Source: Sodiomyces alkalinus F11 (lineage: Eukaryota; Ascomycota; Sordariomycetes; Glomerellales; Plectosphaerellaceae). Taken from it: a stretch of 64,000 nt of DNA. The notes beneath the pieces were generated by a model that searched no databases, was not told the origin of the DNA, and was given only the letters and a program-made list of their open reading frames with translations. The stretch lies in contig NW_021167092.1 of the NCBI RefSeq assembly GCF_003711515.1, forward strand, positions 859,073 through 923,072. The letters are read 5' to 3'. Shown here piece by piece: positions 35,501-47,200 of this stretch. The translations under genes and the position numbers were made by a program. Within the stretch, counting starts at the first letter, position 1, and every line of letters begins with the position of its first letter.

Positions 35501-36230
35501 CGAGCTTATAGGCTACGTAGTCGATAATTATTAGTCCCTTAATCTTGACCCCCTGTGCCTGCTCTTTTAGGTGCTTAAGCGGCTTAGGGCTAGCGTGCCC
35601 TAGCCGTAGATACTATAAGATACCCTTTATAGTGCTAAGATAACGTATCGTCGAGTTTCGTTTCGGGTAGAAGAAAAGCTAAGAGAAGTAGCTGTAGTTT
35701 AGTTAGAATCGTAAGGCACGTACTTAAAAACGATCTAATTAAAGTAATAACTTAGCTAGTATAGTATAGATCCCTTAGCGCGGTAAAGGTAGTTATTATC
35801 TAGTGGCTTTTAATTATACTAGTATTCTCGTAGTCGTAATTGTTAGTTTAAGATTAAATTATAGGTATAATCTTCGTAGTATACGACGTTTAATCATCTA
35901 AAATCTAGGCCTCCTATCAGTCTGTTTAATCTTATGGTTATATTACCGTACCCTTTGATAAGTAGCGACGAACTGCCTACGACTATAAAGTCTCCCTATA
36001 TAGCTAGGGTAAAATCAGAAAAGCGGGAAAAAATAGTTAAAGATATAGATTATAGCGTCGGAATTAACGATAGTAGAGGCTCGAAGAGAGTACCTAGTAG
36101 TAGCGGCTCTTACGGTAAAGCTAGCGGCGTGGAAGATACTACTAGGAGCGAGTCACGCCTCTTTAAGCTATATAGAGTCCTGATTAGTATCCTTCTTTAC
36201 TTTATTTACGGCGCGTAGTTCTTCCACTTC
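32521..36230 (-). pseudogene. Ty1/Copia polyprotein D1, decayed
   Basis: On the minus strand the order is integrase, reverse transcriptase, RNase H (Copia order). Integrase C-terminal part at about 34900-35160: GRAINIHVKLPPF, then TATYVYNRT and LFKRKP, matching the segment after the catalytic Glu. Reverse transcriptase catalytic motif near 33431-33475 reads LILFFYVDYIII (YVDD with the second Asp changed). RNase H end: VLYDNN near 32720 and VVDGLIKP near 32550. Integrase core and upstream gag are expected at 35160-36230 but only weakly legible. Frame open at 35934-36218 on the plus strand is taken as a shadow. Confidence 0.75.
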
Positions 36231-38007
36231 CGCGCGTATTGCAGGGTCGTATTTAAGAATCCGTTAGACTATAAGTTTTATACTCTTAAAAGGAGACTAG
36301 TCGTTATTATTATTATTATTATTCTTACTCCGCTATCTATTTAATTTATAGGAGCCTAGTTTAGACTATACGGCCCTTCTCGGGTGGCTATGGAGGGGAA
36401 AACCCGGGATCCTAGGGAAAACCTCTATACTCGTCCTTAGCTGGAGTGGTGCCGCTATAGGGCTAATATAGCCCTGGTTTATCCCTTCTGTATATCTAGA
36501 TTATACCTTTAGGCTAGTGGCTAACGGGAAGGGTAGTAGACTATAGTTCGGGTTAGCCCGGGCCGGTCGTTAAGGAGGGAGCGGGGGCTAAAAGAGTGCC
36601 GCGGCGTCTCCGCCGTGTAGCGGCCTTGGCACGCCGTCTCCGGCCTCCCTATATCCCCGGGGACTAAGCCTATTATTCCTTTTATTTAATTAATAAAGAA
36701 AGGGTAGGGTAGGCGTTCCTGCCTCCTTTAGGGAGGGGAGGGGGGGGGGGGGTGCCTACTATATCCGGCGGTAGGCAGGGAGGGTAGGGCTCCGCTATAC
36801 CCGTAAAGAATAGTAGATATTTAATAAAGGGTATAGTCTTCCTCCTTTTTCCTCTTTTCCTGCCTATAACGCTATAGCGCTCGTTATAGGTATTCCTTAT
36901 TACGTTCCCGCCTACGGTCTTATAGGTTTACCGTCACGGCGTTATACTAACTAGTAATAACTCCTAGTTTTCTATCCCTAATTCCTAATTTCCTTACTTA
37001 ATTCTAGTACGTAGTGTATAATTTATAGATAGCGTCGCGGTGGCGTAGGGTTAAGTAGGTGGTATAATAGTAACGGTAATAATATGTTCGATATTAACCG
37101 CTAAAAACGTCGTAATATAAGTATCCCTATATCGTGGTGGCTCTATAGTCGCAGCGTACTAATAGTCGTAGATACTTTCTCCTAATAATAATAACCGCCG
37201 CTACGAATAGGGAACTATTCGTATTATACTATATATACACCTTAGTAGTGCTGAGGTAGTATCGTGGCGGCTAATATACGGTAGTTATTTACGTTATCAT
37301 AAGCGTTTAGGAATATACCCTAGTAATATTAAAGCGTATACTAATACTATAGGTATTAGTACTGCTTATTTTTAATACGCTACTAGCTAACGCCCCTATA
37401 AGGATATAAGTTATCCCTATGCCATCGCGGTGCCGCCGGTATATTAAGGTAGTCTAACTAGTCGATAGGTCCCCCCCGCTACTAAGAAGTAGTAATAACG
37501 TCTTATAGACGTTTATAGTCTTTACTTATTAGTAAAGGCTACCGGTAACGGTGGTGTTATTATAGTAGGTAGTCTCCTTTTAATATCGCGGTAGCGCCTT
37601 ACTAATAGCTTATAGGCTAAGGAGTGCCTAAAGACGGTGGCTTTATCCTTTGGACGGGTTAGTACTCGGGCGCTACTTTCCGGTCACGGCCGTGGCGGTA
37701 CTTTATCGGTAAAGGTGGTTCTATAAGACCTTTTTCGCCGAACTCGTCGTATAAAGGGTATACTAGGTATCCTAGTAGACTATTATATATATAGCCCTTC
37801 TTCGATTTAGCTACGGCGCTTTTACCGTAATAGTATAGCAAACTAGTTCTAGGGTCTTAAATACGTGGAGAGCGGCGTTAGCGCCTCTAAGGAGGGTAAT
37901 ACTACTAGTAAGGAGTAAAGGGCTATAGCCGGTAACGCTTCTATACCGCCGGGGTCCTAGCTTATAAGGCCCCTAAATAATACTAAACCGAACCGTTATA
38001 TTACCTT
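36231..38007. other. Unassigned DNA with simple repeats
   Basis: No family recognised. It has a (TTA) run at 36304-36327, a G-rich run at 36739-36752 and a minus-strand open frame of 60 codons at 37659-37841 with no known match. Part may be the 3' untranslated end of the LINE to the right. Confidence 0.35.
36304..36327. repeat. (TTA)n microsatellite
   Basis: About eight TTA units between Copia D1 and unassigned DNA. Confidence 0.8.
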
Positions 38008-38904
38008 TTCCCCGCTACGGTACTATTACGCTCTTATAGGCTTCTATAGCTTTAAGGGCGAGGCGGAAGTCGTTAAGCCTTTTCCGTTATAGGAACTACT
38101 TAGCTATTGCCCTAGCTTCTATATCGTGGTCTAGTACATTATATAAGTCCCCTTTAGTTATAAGTAGTCTCTCTATAGCACCGAAGAGCTCCTTACGCTT
38201 ATCCTCGGTTACGTCCTAGCACTGACGCACCATATACTCCGCTATCTTTGCCCTCCTATCGCTATATGGGCACCGCGTTATTAGGAATCCCGGCACCCTC
38301 ACTTTAGCTAGGAAAGCTTATAGGCCTAGTTTCTCTAATCCAATATAGGTAAGTACGGAGCTTTATAGCTTAAAGAGTCCTTTATATTTCCGGAGGGTAC
38401 GTTATATTAGGGGGCGGCTTAGCACCGCTATAATATAGATATAAGGCCGCCGGGCTTCCGTCTAGGCTCGGCCCTATTCCTTTATAAGAGCCTTCCTTCG
38501 GGGCGAGGTTCCGGCCTAGAGTATTAGGGCGGTAAGCTATACTATCCACGTAAGGGCGGTGTGGATCTTATAGTACCGATATAGTATTATTAGGGCTCTC
38601 GCTATAGTGTATACTCCGGCTAATATCTTAGCTTCGGTGCCCTCTTTCTATATCCGGAGGATCTTTCGGCCGCTTAGGCTAAAAAGGTATAGGTTAAGCG
38701 GGGGGATAAAGGTCTCTTTTTTGAGGACCCTAACCGGTATAGCCTTATAGGCTCCGGCTACTAATCGGAGGTATCGGTTCTATACCGCTATAAGTGCCGT
38801 TATAGGGCCGTGCCAGGGGCTAGCCCCTATTATATAAACGGTTAAGGCGTAATAGGTAATTACGAGCTTAGCAGGTTGCCCTATAGATAACGCCGCTAAG
38901 CTCG
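38008..38904 (-). pseudogene. Tad1-like LINE, ORF2 C-terminal end
   Basis: Minus-strand frame ending at the assembly gap. Conserved segments of the region after the reverse transcriptase: a LRLVAGAYKAIPVRVL stretch (near 38740-38780), IPPLNLYLFS, then LTYIGLEKLGL-AFLAKVRVPGF (near 38280-38350) and CPYSDRRAKIAEY. These fit the C-terminal part of Tad1-type non-LTR elements of ascomycetes. About 300 codons remain; the reverse transcriptase itself lies in or beyond the gap. Stops are RIP-type. Confidence 0.65.
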
Positions 38905-38919
38905 NNNNNNNNNNNNNNN
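38905..38919. other. Assembly gap (15 N)
   Basis: Fifteen N, followed by A and a run of 12 G (38921-38932). The homopolymer probably caused the gap; true length unknown. Confidence 0.95.
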
Positions 38920-38932
38920 AGGGGGGGGGGGG

Positions 38933-40147
38933 CAGAGCTAGTTATATAACCTACTCCACACCACTAAATAACCGTAGATATGCGAAAATAACCCTAAAAC
39001 GCCTGCTTTTATTTTCTATAGCAGTGTATTTATTCCTTTTAAGCTATAATAACGTTTTTTATTATTGCTTTAAATAGTAAAAAGCCGTTTTTTATTAGTT
39101 AATCACGCTTTATCCCTTGTAATTAACTATTAAATTTTCCTACAGTCGCTAGTATTAGCTTCTTTTATTCTACTATATCCCTCTCCTACCTCCTAGCCGT
39201 AAATAGTATTGTCGTTAAGTAAGTTATAGGTATAAATAACCGCTATACCCCCCGCGAACGCGTTAATACTAACCGTAGCCTTATAATATACCTCGCGCCT
39301 TATTAGATTCCGGCCTCCCCGAACACGCTATGTTCCTCTTTAACGGATATAATGATATTACCCCCCCCCTCCGACTATAAAGAACCCGCTAGCTCTAATG
39401 GTTTATCTATAAACTCCCTCTTTTTCCTAATACCGGGCGTTAGCTTACCCGGTAAAGACTACCACGAAGACCGTAACCCCCCCTCCCTACTACTCCTACG
39501 CCCGCCTCCCGCTACTAGCTACCTCCCGCCTCCCCTAATAACGCGCCCCCCTACCGTTAACCTAGTCTTCTAGGGCCCGTGTTTAAAAGACGACGATACC
39601 CGCGAATACCGGTTATATAATCTCTAAGAAGGATATCCTTAACCTTATCTATAATAGCGACTATAAAGATACCCGTAACCTAAGGTCGATACGTAATATA
39701 AAGGTAAGTTATTAACTATTCCTCCTACTAATTTACGCGTTCTGTATCGTGGACCTAAAATTAAATAACTATATAGGCCCGTTAAGATTTAGTATAGCGC
39801 GAATAAAAGAACCTTAATTTATCGCGCGCGGCTAACTGCGAGGCCGTGATAATAATAATCGTTAGTCTAATCAATACTACTACCTATAAGTAGTATAATA
39901 ATAAAGACGGTCCCTTTATTAACTGTATCGCTATTAATACTATCGCTAGCGGTAGTTATAGTAACTACCACTATAACTCGGAGGGCTATAAGTATTCCCT
40001 CCGCGAAAGCCAGAAGCCCGCGCCCGTATCTAGTAATAAGGGCAAAAAATATACCTCTTAAGCCGACTATAAGTTAATAACCTATATACCTATACTCCTA
40101 TTAGACTTATTCTATATACTAATCGATTAATTTTAGGTACTATAGCG
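38933..40147 (+). other. Unassigned degraded DNA
   Basis: AT-rich first 300 bases, then coding-like composition on the plus strand (Pro/Ser-rich open stretch 39352-39573, Tyr/Asn-rich stretch near 39850-40080) with frameshifts and RIP stops. No family recognised. It may be one gene with 40148-40560. Confidence 0.3.
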
Positions 40148-40560
40148 ACTACCGCTACCCCTACCCCCTCGAAAAAGGCTAAGGGTAAATAGGCTACCCC
40201 CCCCCCTCCCTTTACTACCGCCGGCGTATTAGGAATAAATACCACGACCGCGACGCCCGCTCCTATTACCGCTACCGCTACGCCCGCGCCTATAATCGCT
40301 ATACCCGCGCCTCCCCCTCCTCCTCCTCCTCCTATTACTCCTACTACTCCCGCTACTCCCTTAGCTCCCGCTACCCCTATTACGACTACCGCTCCCGCCG
40401 CCGCGCCTATATACGCTATACCGGAAAGCGTCTTCCTCCCCCTACCAGCCGGTATAATAATAGTATAAAAGAAGCCGGCTATATAGAGATTAAAGAATAT
40501 AATAGCGGCTATTAAAAATAGTATCCCCGTAGAGAAATATTAGTGGCTTACTGGTTATTT
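40148..40560 (+). pseudogene. Pro/Ala/Thr-rich reading frame, unidentified
   Basis: A plus-strand frame of about 135 codons with few stops (TAG where Gln is expected), made of Ala-Thr-Pro repeats and a run of eight Pro. Its composition resembles a gag N-terminus or a low-complexity host protein. No domain is seen. Confidence 0.3.
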
Positions 40561-41600
40561 TCTATCTTTAGTTATTTATATAATAGGGCTACGGCTTAGT
40601 TTTTTTGTTCTTTTACTGCTTTTACTTTTACTTGTACTTATTCGCGGGATAGGTTTACGGGTTATAGTTATCGTATTTGCTTTTTACTTATTGCTTTGCT
40701 TTGCTTACTAGTTGCCTCTTAGCCGTATAGGCTATATAATACACGATTTAGACTATACGCTTTTATTACCTTTACTACGCGCGCCCGCAAAAGTAACTAT
40801 TAGAATAATGAAATTAAGACCTTTAGGTATACGATATTAGATATACGCCTGCTATCCTATACCGGCTAACTATCCTACGCCGGTAATAATACTAATAGGT
40901 TCTTAATATGCGTAACTCTTAACACGGCCACGTATAACTAACCGTGTATAAAAGCGTACTACCGGAAATCCACGCTAACTATACTAAACGACTACCCTTA
41001 CGACTTATTAATTATTATTACTAAATAGAGTCGTAAAGGGAATTAACAGCGGCGGATAATATACGGGTAGTCCTCCTTCTTAGAATCTAAATAGATATGG
41101 GGGATAAATACTACCTCGCTAGCGTATATTCTAGAGAGGACCTTTACCTCGAGCGTATTATAGGCTATCCATAAAATAATTATACGCGTGCCGTTATATA
41201 ACCCTTACCACGGGCTAAGGTTACGTATAAGTATAACGGGCGTGCCGACGCTTAGCTTAAGCCTCGCGGGCGGGATAGATATCAGCTTTAACTATATTAA
41301 AAACACGGGTGCTAGATCTGGCGTAGGGCTATTAGTGTCCTCTGCCTGATTAGCGACTGAATTCTTAGCTACGGAAACCTATAAGCGGCTAGGTAGTGGC
41401 CCTAGTATTTAGTTTTTAATAGCCGTGATAGTAATATTACGAGTTATTAGAATAACGCGGTTAATAAAAACTATATAGTCTAATAGCGCCTGCTATAGTA
41501 GTTTAGTCGGGTAAATACGCCCGTATAGATAGACGATATCGTAAATAGCCGTAATAGCAGGGTAAAGGTTAACTAACTTGTGAAGTTCGGTATTATAGGA
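40561..41600. other. Unassigned degraded DNA left of A2
   Basis: Coding-like patches on the plus strand (for example 41090-41400) but no consistent frame. Before A2 inserted, this was joined to 50508 onward. Confidence 0.35.
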
Positions 41601-41605
41601 GAGAT
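41601..41605. repeat. Probable target-site duplication of A2, left
   Basis: GAGAT, against GAGGT at 50503-50507: four of five bases match and the difference is one transition. Confidence 0.5.
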
Positions 41606-41961
41606 TATTAAATAGGTAGCCGTAAAGAGTGAAAAGGTAGGGTTAAGTAAGAAACTAGGTAGGATCACGATAGAATTATAATAGGGTTAGAACGTGGGGG
41701 TAGCTAAAGAATTAGATTAATCGCTGGCCTCCCCCTTCTAAGGGGAGGCTCCTCCGCTCCTTAAGACTATACTCCGCTACTCCTTAAGGACTACTTTATT
41801 TGCTTCCTCGAGGGCTGCCTTATATCCGTCAAGGGATTATTCTATTTATTAGTGTAATAACTACTTTATTTATGGCTGAAGGGGTCTTAGACTAAGCACG
41901 CCTAGACCCCTATGGGTTTATACTGGGGACTTATTATAACTACTGCTATAGGTACCTGATA
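41606..41961 (-). repeat. 3' LTR of A2
   Basis: 356 bp, from TATTAAATAGG to GGTACCTGATA on the plus strand, the reverse of the A1 LTR. Keeps the palindrome near 41728-41750. Confidence 0.9.
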
Positions 41962-42629
41962 GAGCGACCTTCCCCGGATACTCCTATCCTTAGGAGCGCC
42001 TAATCCGTGCCGGCCTCCCGGCTCTTCTACAACCTAGTGCCTGAATCCGTCCTCTAAGTCCCCTGGTGCCGTGAACTAAAGCCCTCCACGACGGGACCCT
42101 AATAGGTCCCCGCCTGGTTCCCATATAGAGCCTTTTCGGGCCGTGGCTTTAACCCGGGCGCGTACTCCCTCTCTTTATTCTATTAATAAAACTACTAAAG
42201 CTATTACCCTACACGGGACCCTAATAGGTTCCTGGCTGGTTCCTCTATTAGCCCCCCTAGTATATCCCTTTATCCTTCTAGGCTATCCCTTTAATTTATC
42301 AATAAAGACTCCTAGAGCCGGTATTATATAGGGTCCGTTATTACTCTTTGCGTGGATTCGTAGCTTCCTTGTTTATACTAAAAATAGGTGCCTATATAAC
42401 TGCTTTTTAGGGATATCTCGTAACCTACCGTTATTCCCTTTTCCTATTCTTTTCTTCCTCTCCTATACTTAATCTTCCGATTATACTATTCTTCGTGAGT
42501 TTTCTCCTAATCTAAGATACTATAGACTAACGTCTTATAGTCTTTTATTAATTAACTACTATCTTATAAGTGCTTCCGTACGTTTTTAATCTATAATACT
42601 AGCTAACCACGCCGTATAGCGTAGTTATT
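41962..42629. other. A2 non-coding DNA between 3' LTR and aORF
   Basis: Inverted counterpart of 12088-12764, including a GGGGAAGG polypurine tract on the minus strand beside the LTR. No other feature seen. Confidence 0.5.
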
Positions 42630-44072
42630 ATACCTTCCTAGGAAGATAATAATAATAATAAGCGCGTCGTTACACCCGCGAGTATAACACGGTCCTCTAA
42701 AAGGATTAAGATCGTGGTTATAGCGTTAACCTCGTAGTCCGCTAGGTAGTTAGCCCCGTAGCTAGCTACGCTAAAGCCTCCTACTTCTATTACGGCTACG
42801 CCTTTAATATCGACTACTACGCCGTCGGTCGCTCCACGCTAAAGGGTAGTAGATATTAGTATAGGCGGGGATTTAAGGGCCCCTTATATACGTTATACGG
42901 GTCAGCTAGTAGCGATTAATTTTAAAGAGAAGACGTATATTATCGAGGTTATAAACTATCGATATACCGATAATAGTCGGCGTACTAATAAGTATCACTA
43001 CTACTCTAAGTATAATAGCCTAAAGTGCCGCGTAGTAAGTTATATATCTTTATCACCACTTAATCCCTATAGCCCCTCCCTTCGTGGACTACTCTATAGT
43101 CCTATTAGTCTAATACGTGTAATAGCTTCCTATTACCGGTAAGAACGCTACCGAGTAGCGATAAAAGGTTTTGGTTATCGTTATCGATAAAGGTGGCCTA
43201 AATAAGAGTCGCCGTGTAAGTGTTATTATATTTCTTCGTTAACCTTATATAGTACCCTTATTAATCCTTTATAGTACTAGGCTATAGTAGTGCGATACTA
43301 GGTTATCCTTAAGGAGGCTTTAAGTTAAGCGATGCTAGAGGTTAACCGGTTATCTACCGAGGAAGCTATAGCTACTCGGCGTTAAGCTAAGGAAGTTACT
43401 AACGCCCGTTAGAAAACGGCGGAAGATATCCACGAGAGGCTTAATAGTATAGAGTCGATTCTTAAGTAATTCGTCGGGCTATAGTAGTAGCGTTTAGCCG
43501 TTAAGTAGAAACGTCTCGATATTAAATAATAACGCCTTATATTTTATAAGCGCGACCTCGCGGCCTAAGAGCGGATAGTAACTGCTTTCGAGTAGATAGC
43601 TACTCTTAACCTAGCCTAGGCTTAGGGCTAGGAAGACCTGCCTATACCCTTAGGGCCTGCCTTAGCCCTCGCGGGGGTTAGCTTTATAGGCGACGATATA
43701 TTTAGTAATGGTAGCTCTACGTAACCTTAAGGCTTCGTGCCGTAAAGTCCCTAGGGTCCCCCGGATCCTTATAAAATGCCTAACGATAACGATATAGTGC
43801 CGGCCTTATTAGTAAAGAAGGGGAAGAAGGCTTTAACGCCCTTAACTCCTTGATTAGGGAAGAAGAAGAAGAAGCAGAAGGCGAAAACGCCTCCATCTCT
43901 TCGGCCTTCGATACTATCCTCGGGTAGTGGGTAAGAGGGGGGAACGGTGGCTACTACTATAGGGTAGAGCTAGGTATATATAGAGGATAATAGTAACGAG
44001 GTGGCTAGGCGGGAGCTTACCCCTCTAGATAATAAGTTAGTAGGGTTAAAGGACGCTCTTTTAGGGGCGTAA
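42630..44072 (+). pseudogene. Antisense accessory ORF of A2 (aORF-A), best copy
   Basis: A single phase of 480 codons runs from ATA at 42630 to TAA at 44070-44072, broken only by stops that RIP explains. N-terminus: PS, Trp or Gln read as TAG, ED and a run of Asn, then KRVVTPASITRSSKRIKI. A Ser/Thr/Pro-rich part follows, then SIGGDLRAPYIRYTGQLVAI and a Tyr-rich segment. From about 43330 a charged Gln/Glu/Arg part (TEEAIATRR, AEDIHERLNSIESIL, RDLAAQERIV) should form a coiled coil. The C-terminus has KKGKKALTPLTP and a Lys run. Same place and direction in A1. Function unknown. Confidence 0.65.
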
Positions 44073-44259
44073 TAGGATAGTATATATAGAGGAAAACGGT
44101 TTTCTTTTTCAGGTTTTTTATTAGCCTTCGGGTTAGGTTTTTCCTTTTTCTTTTTTAACTAGCTTTAGGTTATTTCTATTATAACCCTAACGGTCCTAAC
44201 TATACTTCTCTTATAATATAATCGTGTCCTATCGTAATAGTTAATTAAGGGGAAAAATA

Positions 44260-47200
44260 GGGCTTAAGGCGATAAGCTGTTATACTAAGGGGATAATAAT
44301 AGGGTCGGGGGCGGGAGCGTTACGTTTAAGAAGAAGAATAGAGGTCAAGAGTAAAATGCTTAAAAGGAAGGAAATAATAACCGAGGCGAATAACGCCTAT
44401 ATAGTCTCCGTCTAGGTTAAGGGGGGGTCCCTATCTAAGAATTTATCTCTACGGCCCACTAAAGGGTTTTCTAGGTTACTATAGCCGATTCGTAGGCCTT
44501 TACCCCTATTTAATCCCCTACGGGAATAGTAGGTAAACCTATTAGGTTCCTAGTACGTCTCGTTATCCGTAAAGAGGGGGAAGATAGGATAACGTCCTTA
44601 CGTCGTATCTATAGTGTCTCCTATAGGAATAGTGTATAGACCTATATAGTCCCCGGACAGTCTTATTTTAAAGTAGGCGTCGACGAGTTTATCGGGTATA
44701 TTCCGTTTCGGCTCCTAAGTATTCTCCTTATCGCTATAGCCCGCCTATTTAATTAAGTACTAGCGCCGTTCACCTTAGTATCAGTGGTCCAGGATAGCTT
44801 CGACCTTATACTTATCCGAATCCGGTTCGATATCGACTATAGTTGGTTCCGGCTATAATCTATCGCGGGACCTCTAAGGTTTTAGTAGGGACACGGGGAA
44901 AACGTTATAGATCCTTATACCTTATAGTAGGACTAATTAATAAGCTACGCTATACGTGCCGACGATCTGAGTTACCTTATATAGTCCGATAAACTTATCG
45001 CTAAGCTTTTTAGAGGGCCTTTTCTATCGGATATTCTTCGTGGATAGTAAGATATACTTATCCACCTTAAACCTCTGTGAGGTATAGCCGTTATTATAAT
45101 ACCGTTCGTAAAAGGCCTACGCCCTCTTAATAAGATCCGAAATAGACTAACGCTAGGCTATAAGGTATTCCGCCCGGGTCTCGGCTTCGGCGGCGCGGAC
45201 CTCGCCTACCCTCGGAAGCTATACTTTATTAGGTCCCCTTAGGTTATAGACTATTAGGGTATCGGATAGGGTATAATATATTATAGAGTGCCACGCTATA
45301 TTATAGGTAAATTCTGCGAGCGGTAGTCGGTTAACCTAGTTATCCTATTCCTACAAATAGAATACACGTAGGTAATACTTAAGGTTCTAGTTCTATCGCT
45401 CCGTCTATCTATCCGTCTACGGGTACTACGCTATAGATAGGCGTTATACGGTGCCGAGGCACCGGTATAAGGTTACCTAAAAACGATTTATAAATAGCAA
45501 GCCTTAGTCCGAGATAATACTATTAAGTAGGCCGAAAGTGCGGAAGACGTGATACTATAAAGACTTAGTAAGTCCTTCTACTATTAGGCCACTACTCGAG
45601 GGGATATAAATCGAGTACTTTATTAGGCGGTATACTACTATAAGGATAATATCCCGTTTTCTATCTATAGCCGCGCTATAAACCGGCGGTAGGCCCGTGA
45701 AAAAGTTAATAGATATCTTTATGAAGGGGCGCTAAGGCGCTAGAAGACTTGCTAGCTCGCTATATAGCTTATAGTGCCGCGGCTTAGTGCGTTAATACAC
45801 GCCGTAGGTAGGTATAAACTAACGTATATCCTATAGGAGATAGTCCTAATAGTAAAAGTCCGAGATCCTCTTAACCGTTCGTATAACCCTATAGTGCCCT
45901 ATGTTAGGCCTATTATAGAAATACTATAGGACCTTTTAACGGAGGCCAGAGTAGTCTAGTATAAAGACGCGATTCTTAAAATAAAGGATACTACTACTCC
46001 TAGACTACTATCCGTATATAGTATCGTCGCCGTGGGCCTCTCGCTAACGGGCGTAAAAAGGGTCTTCCGCTTACGCCTCTACTACCTCTTCTAATAGGGT
46101 AAGGGAATTGGGAGCGGGGAAATCCGAATCGGGAATAGTGCGGGAACCACGCTAGTCTCCGATAAGGTCTACAATAAACTATCTCGATATAGGCTCTAAA
46201 AAGAGATTATCCGCTTACGTCTTAACTACCTTTTCTGGTAAGATAGGAGGAGCGGGTTCTAAAAAAGGGTTATCTGCTTACGTCTTAACTACCTTCGGTA
46301 AGATAGGGGGAGCGGGAGAGTTATAACCGGGGCTATTACGGGAACCACGCTAGTTCCCGATATAGCCTAAAATAAAACGCCCTAAGAAGGACTCTAAAAA
46401 GGGATTATCCGCTTACGCCTTTACTACCTTTTTAGTAAGGTGGGGGAATTAAGAGCGGGAATAGAAACTTGGGTAGTATAGGAACTACCCTAGTTCCCGA
46501 TATACCTTATAATAAAACGCTTCGAAAAAGACTCTACTGCCTTAGCCCGGTTAGTAACCAGGGCGCGCTTATAGGGCGTATATTAGGGCTTCCTTAATAA
46601 TCTATCCGCGGGGTTTAATATTCCCGGGCGGTGCCGAATCTTAAAATTAAACAGGGTAAGCTCCTTAAGCCACCGTGCGTGCTACCCCTTAAGCTTCGGC
46701 TTATTTAGCAGGTGGCGATAGTTTAGGTGGTCTATTAGGACCACTATAGGGATCTAACTATAGGCTATATAGTGGCGCCACGTGCGGAAAGACTCGATAA
46801 TAGCTATAAGCTTAGAATCGGGCGTGCTATAATTAAGCTTAGCCCCGTGTAGCTTACGGGATATAAATACTATAGGGCATTATAAGCTATTCTCGAGTTA
46901 GCTAATAATAGCGCTAATAGTAAAAGCAGAAGTATCTAGCTTAATACGTATCGGCAGAGTAGGGTTAAAATACCTTAAAACTAGCGCTTTCTAAAATAGT
47001 AGCTTTATTTCCTCGAACGCGGCCTAGGCCTACTAGGAAAGTATAAGGACCCCGGTATACCCTTTAGTAAGGCTTCCTTTACGATAGTCTATAAAGGGGG
47101 CAGCCGCCTTAGAGTAATTCTTAATAAAACGCCCATAAAAACCCGTGAAGCCTAGGAAGACCTATATCTTCTTAATACTATTAGGAAGCTCCTAGTCGCG

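Noticed and set aside
35934..36218. Plus-strand open frame of 94 codons
   Set aside because: Lies opposite the upstream part of Copia D1. It has Ser/Lys-rich composition and could be real, but nothing supports it.
38921..38932. Poly-G as a polypurine tract of another Copia element
   Set aside because: The bases after it do not match the D2 LTR start and it borders an assembly gap.
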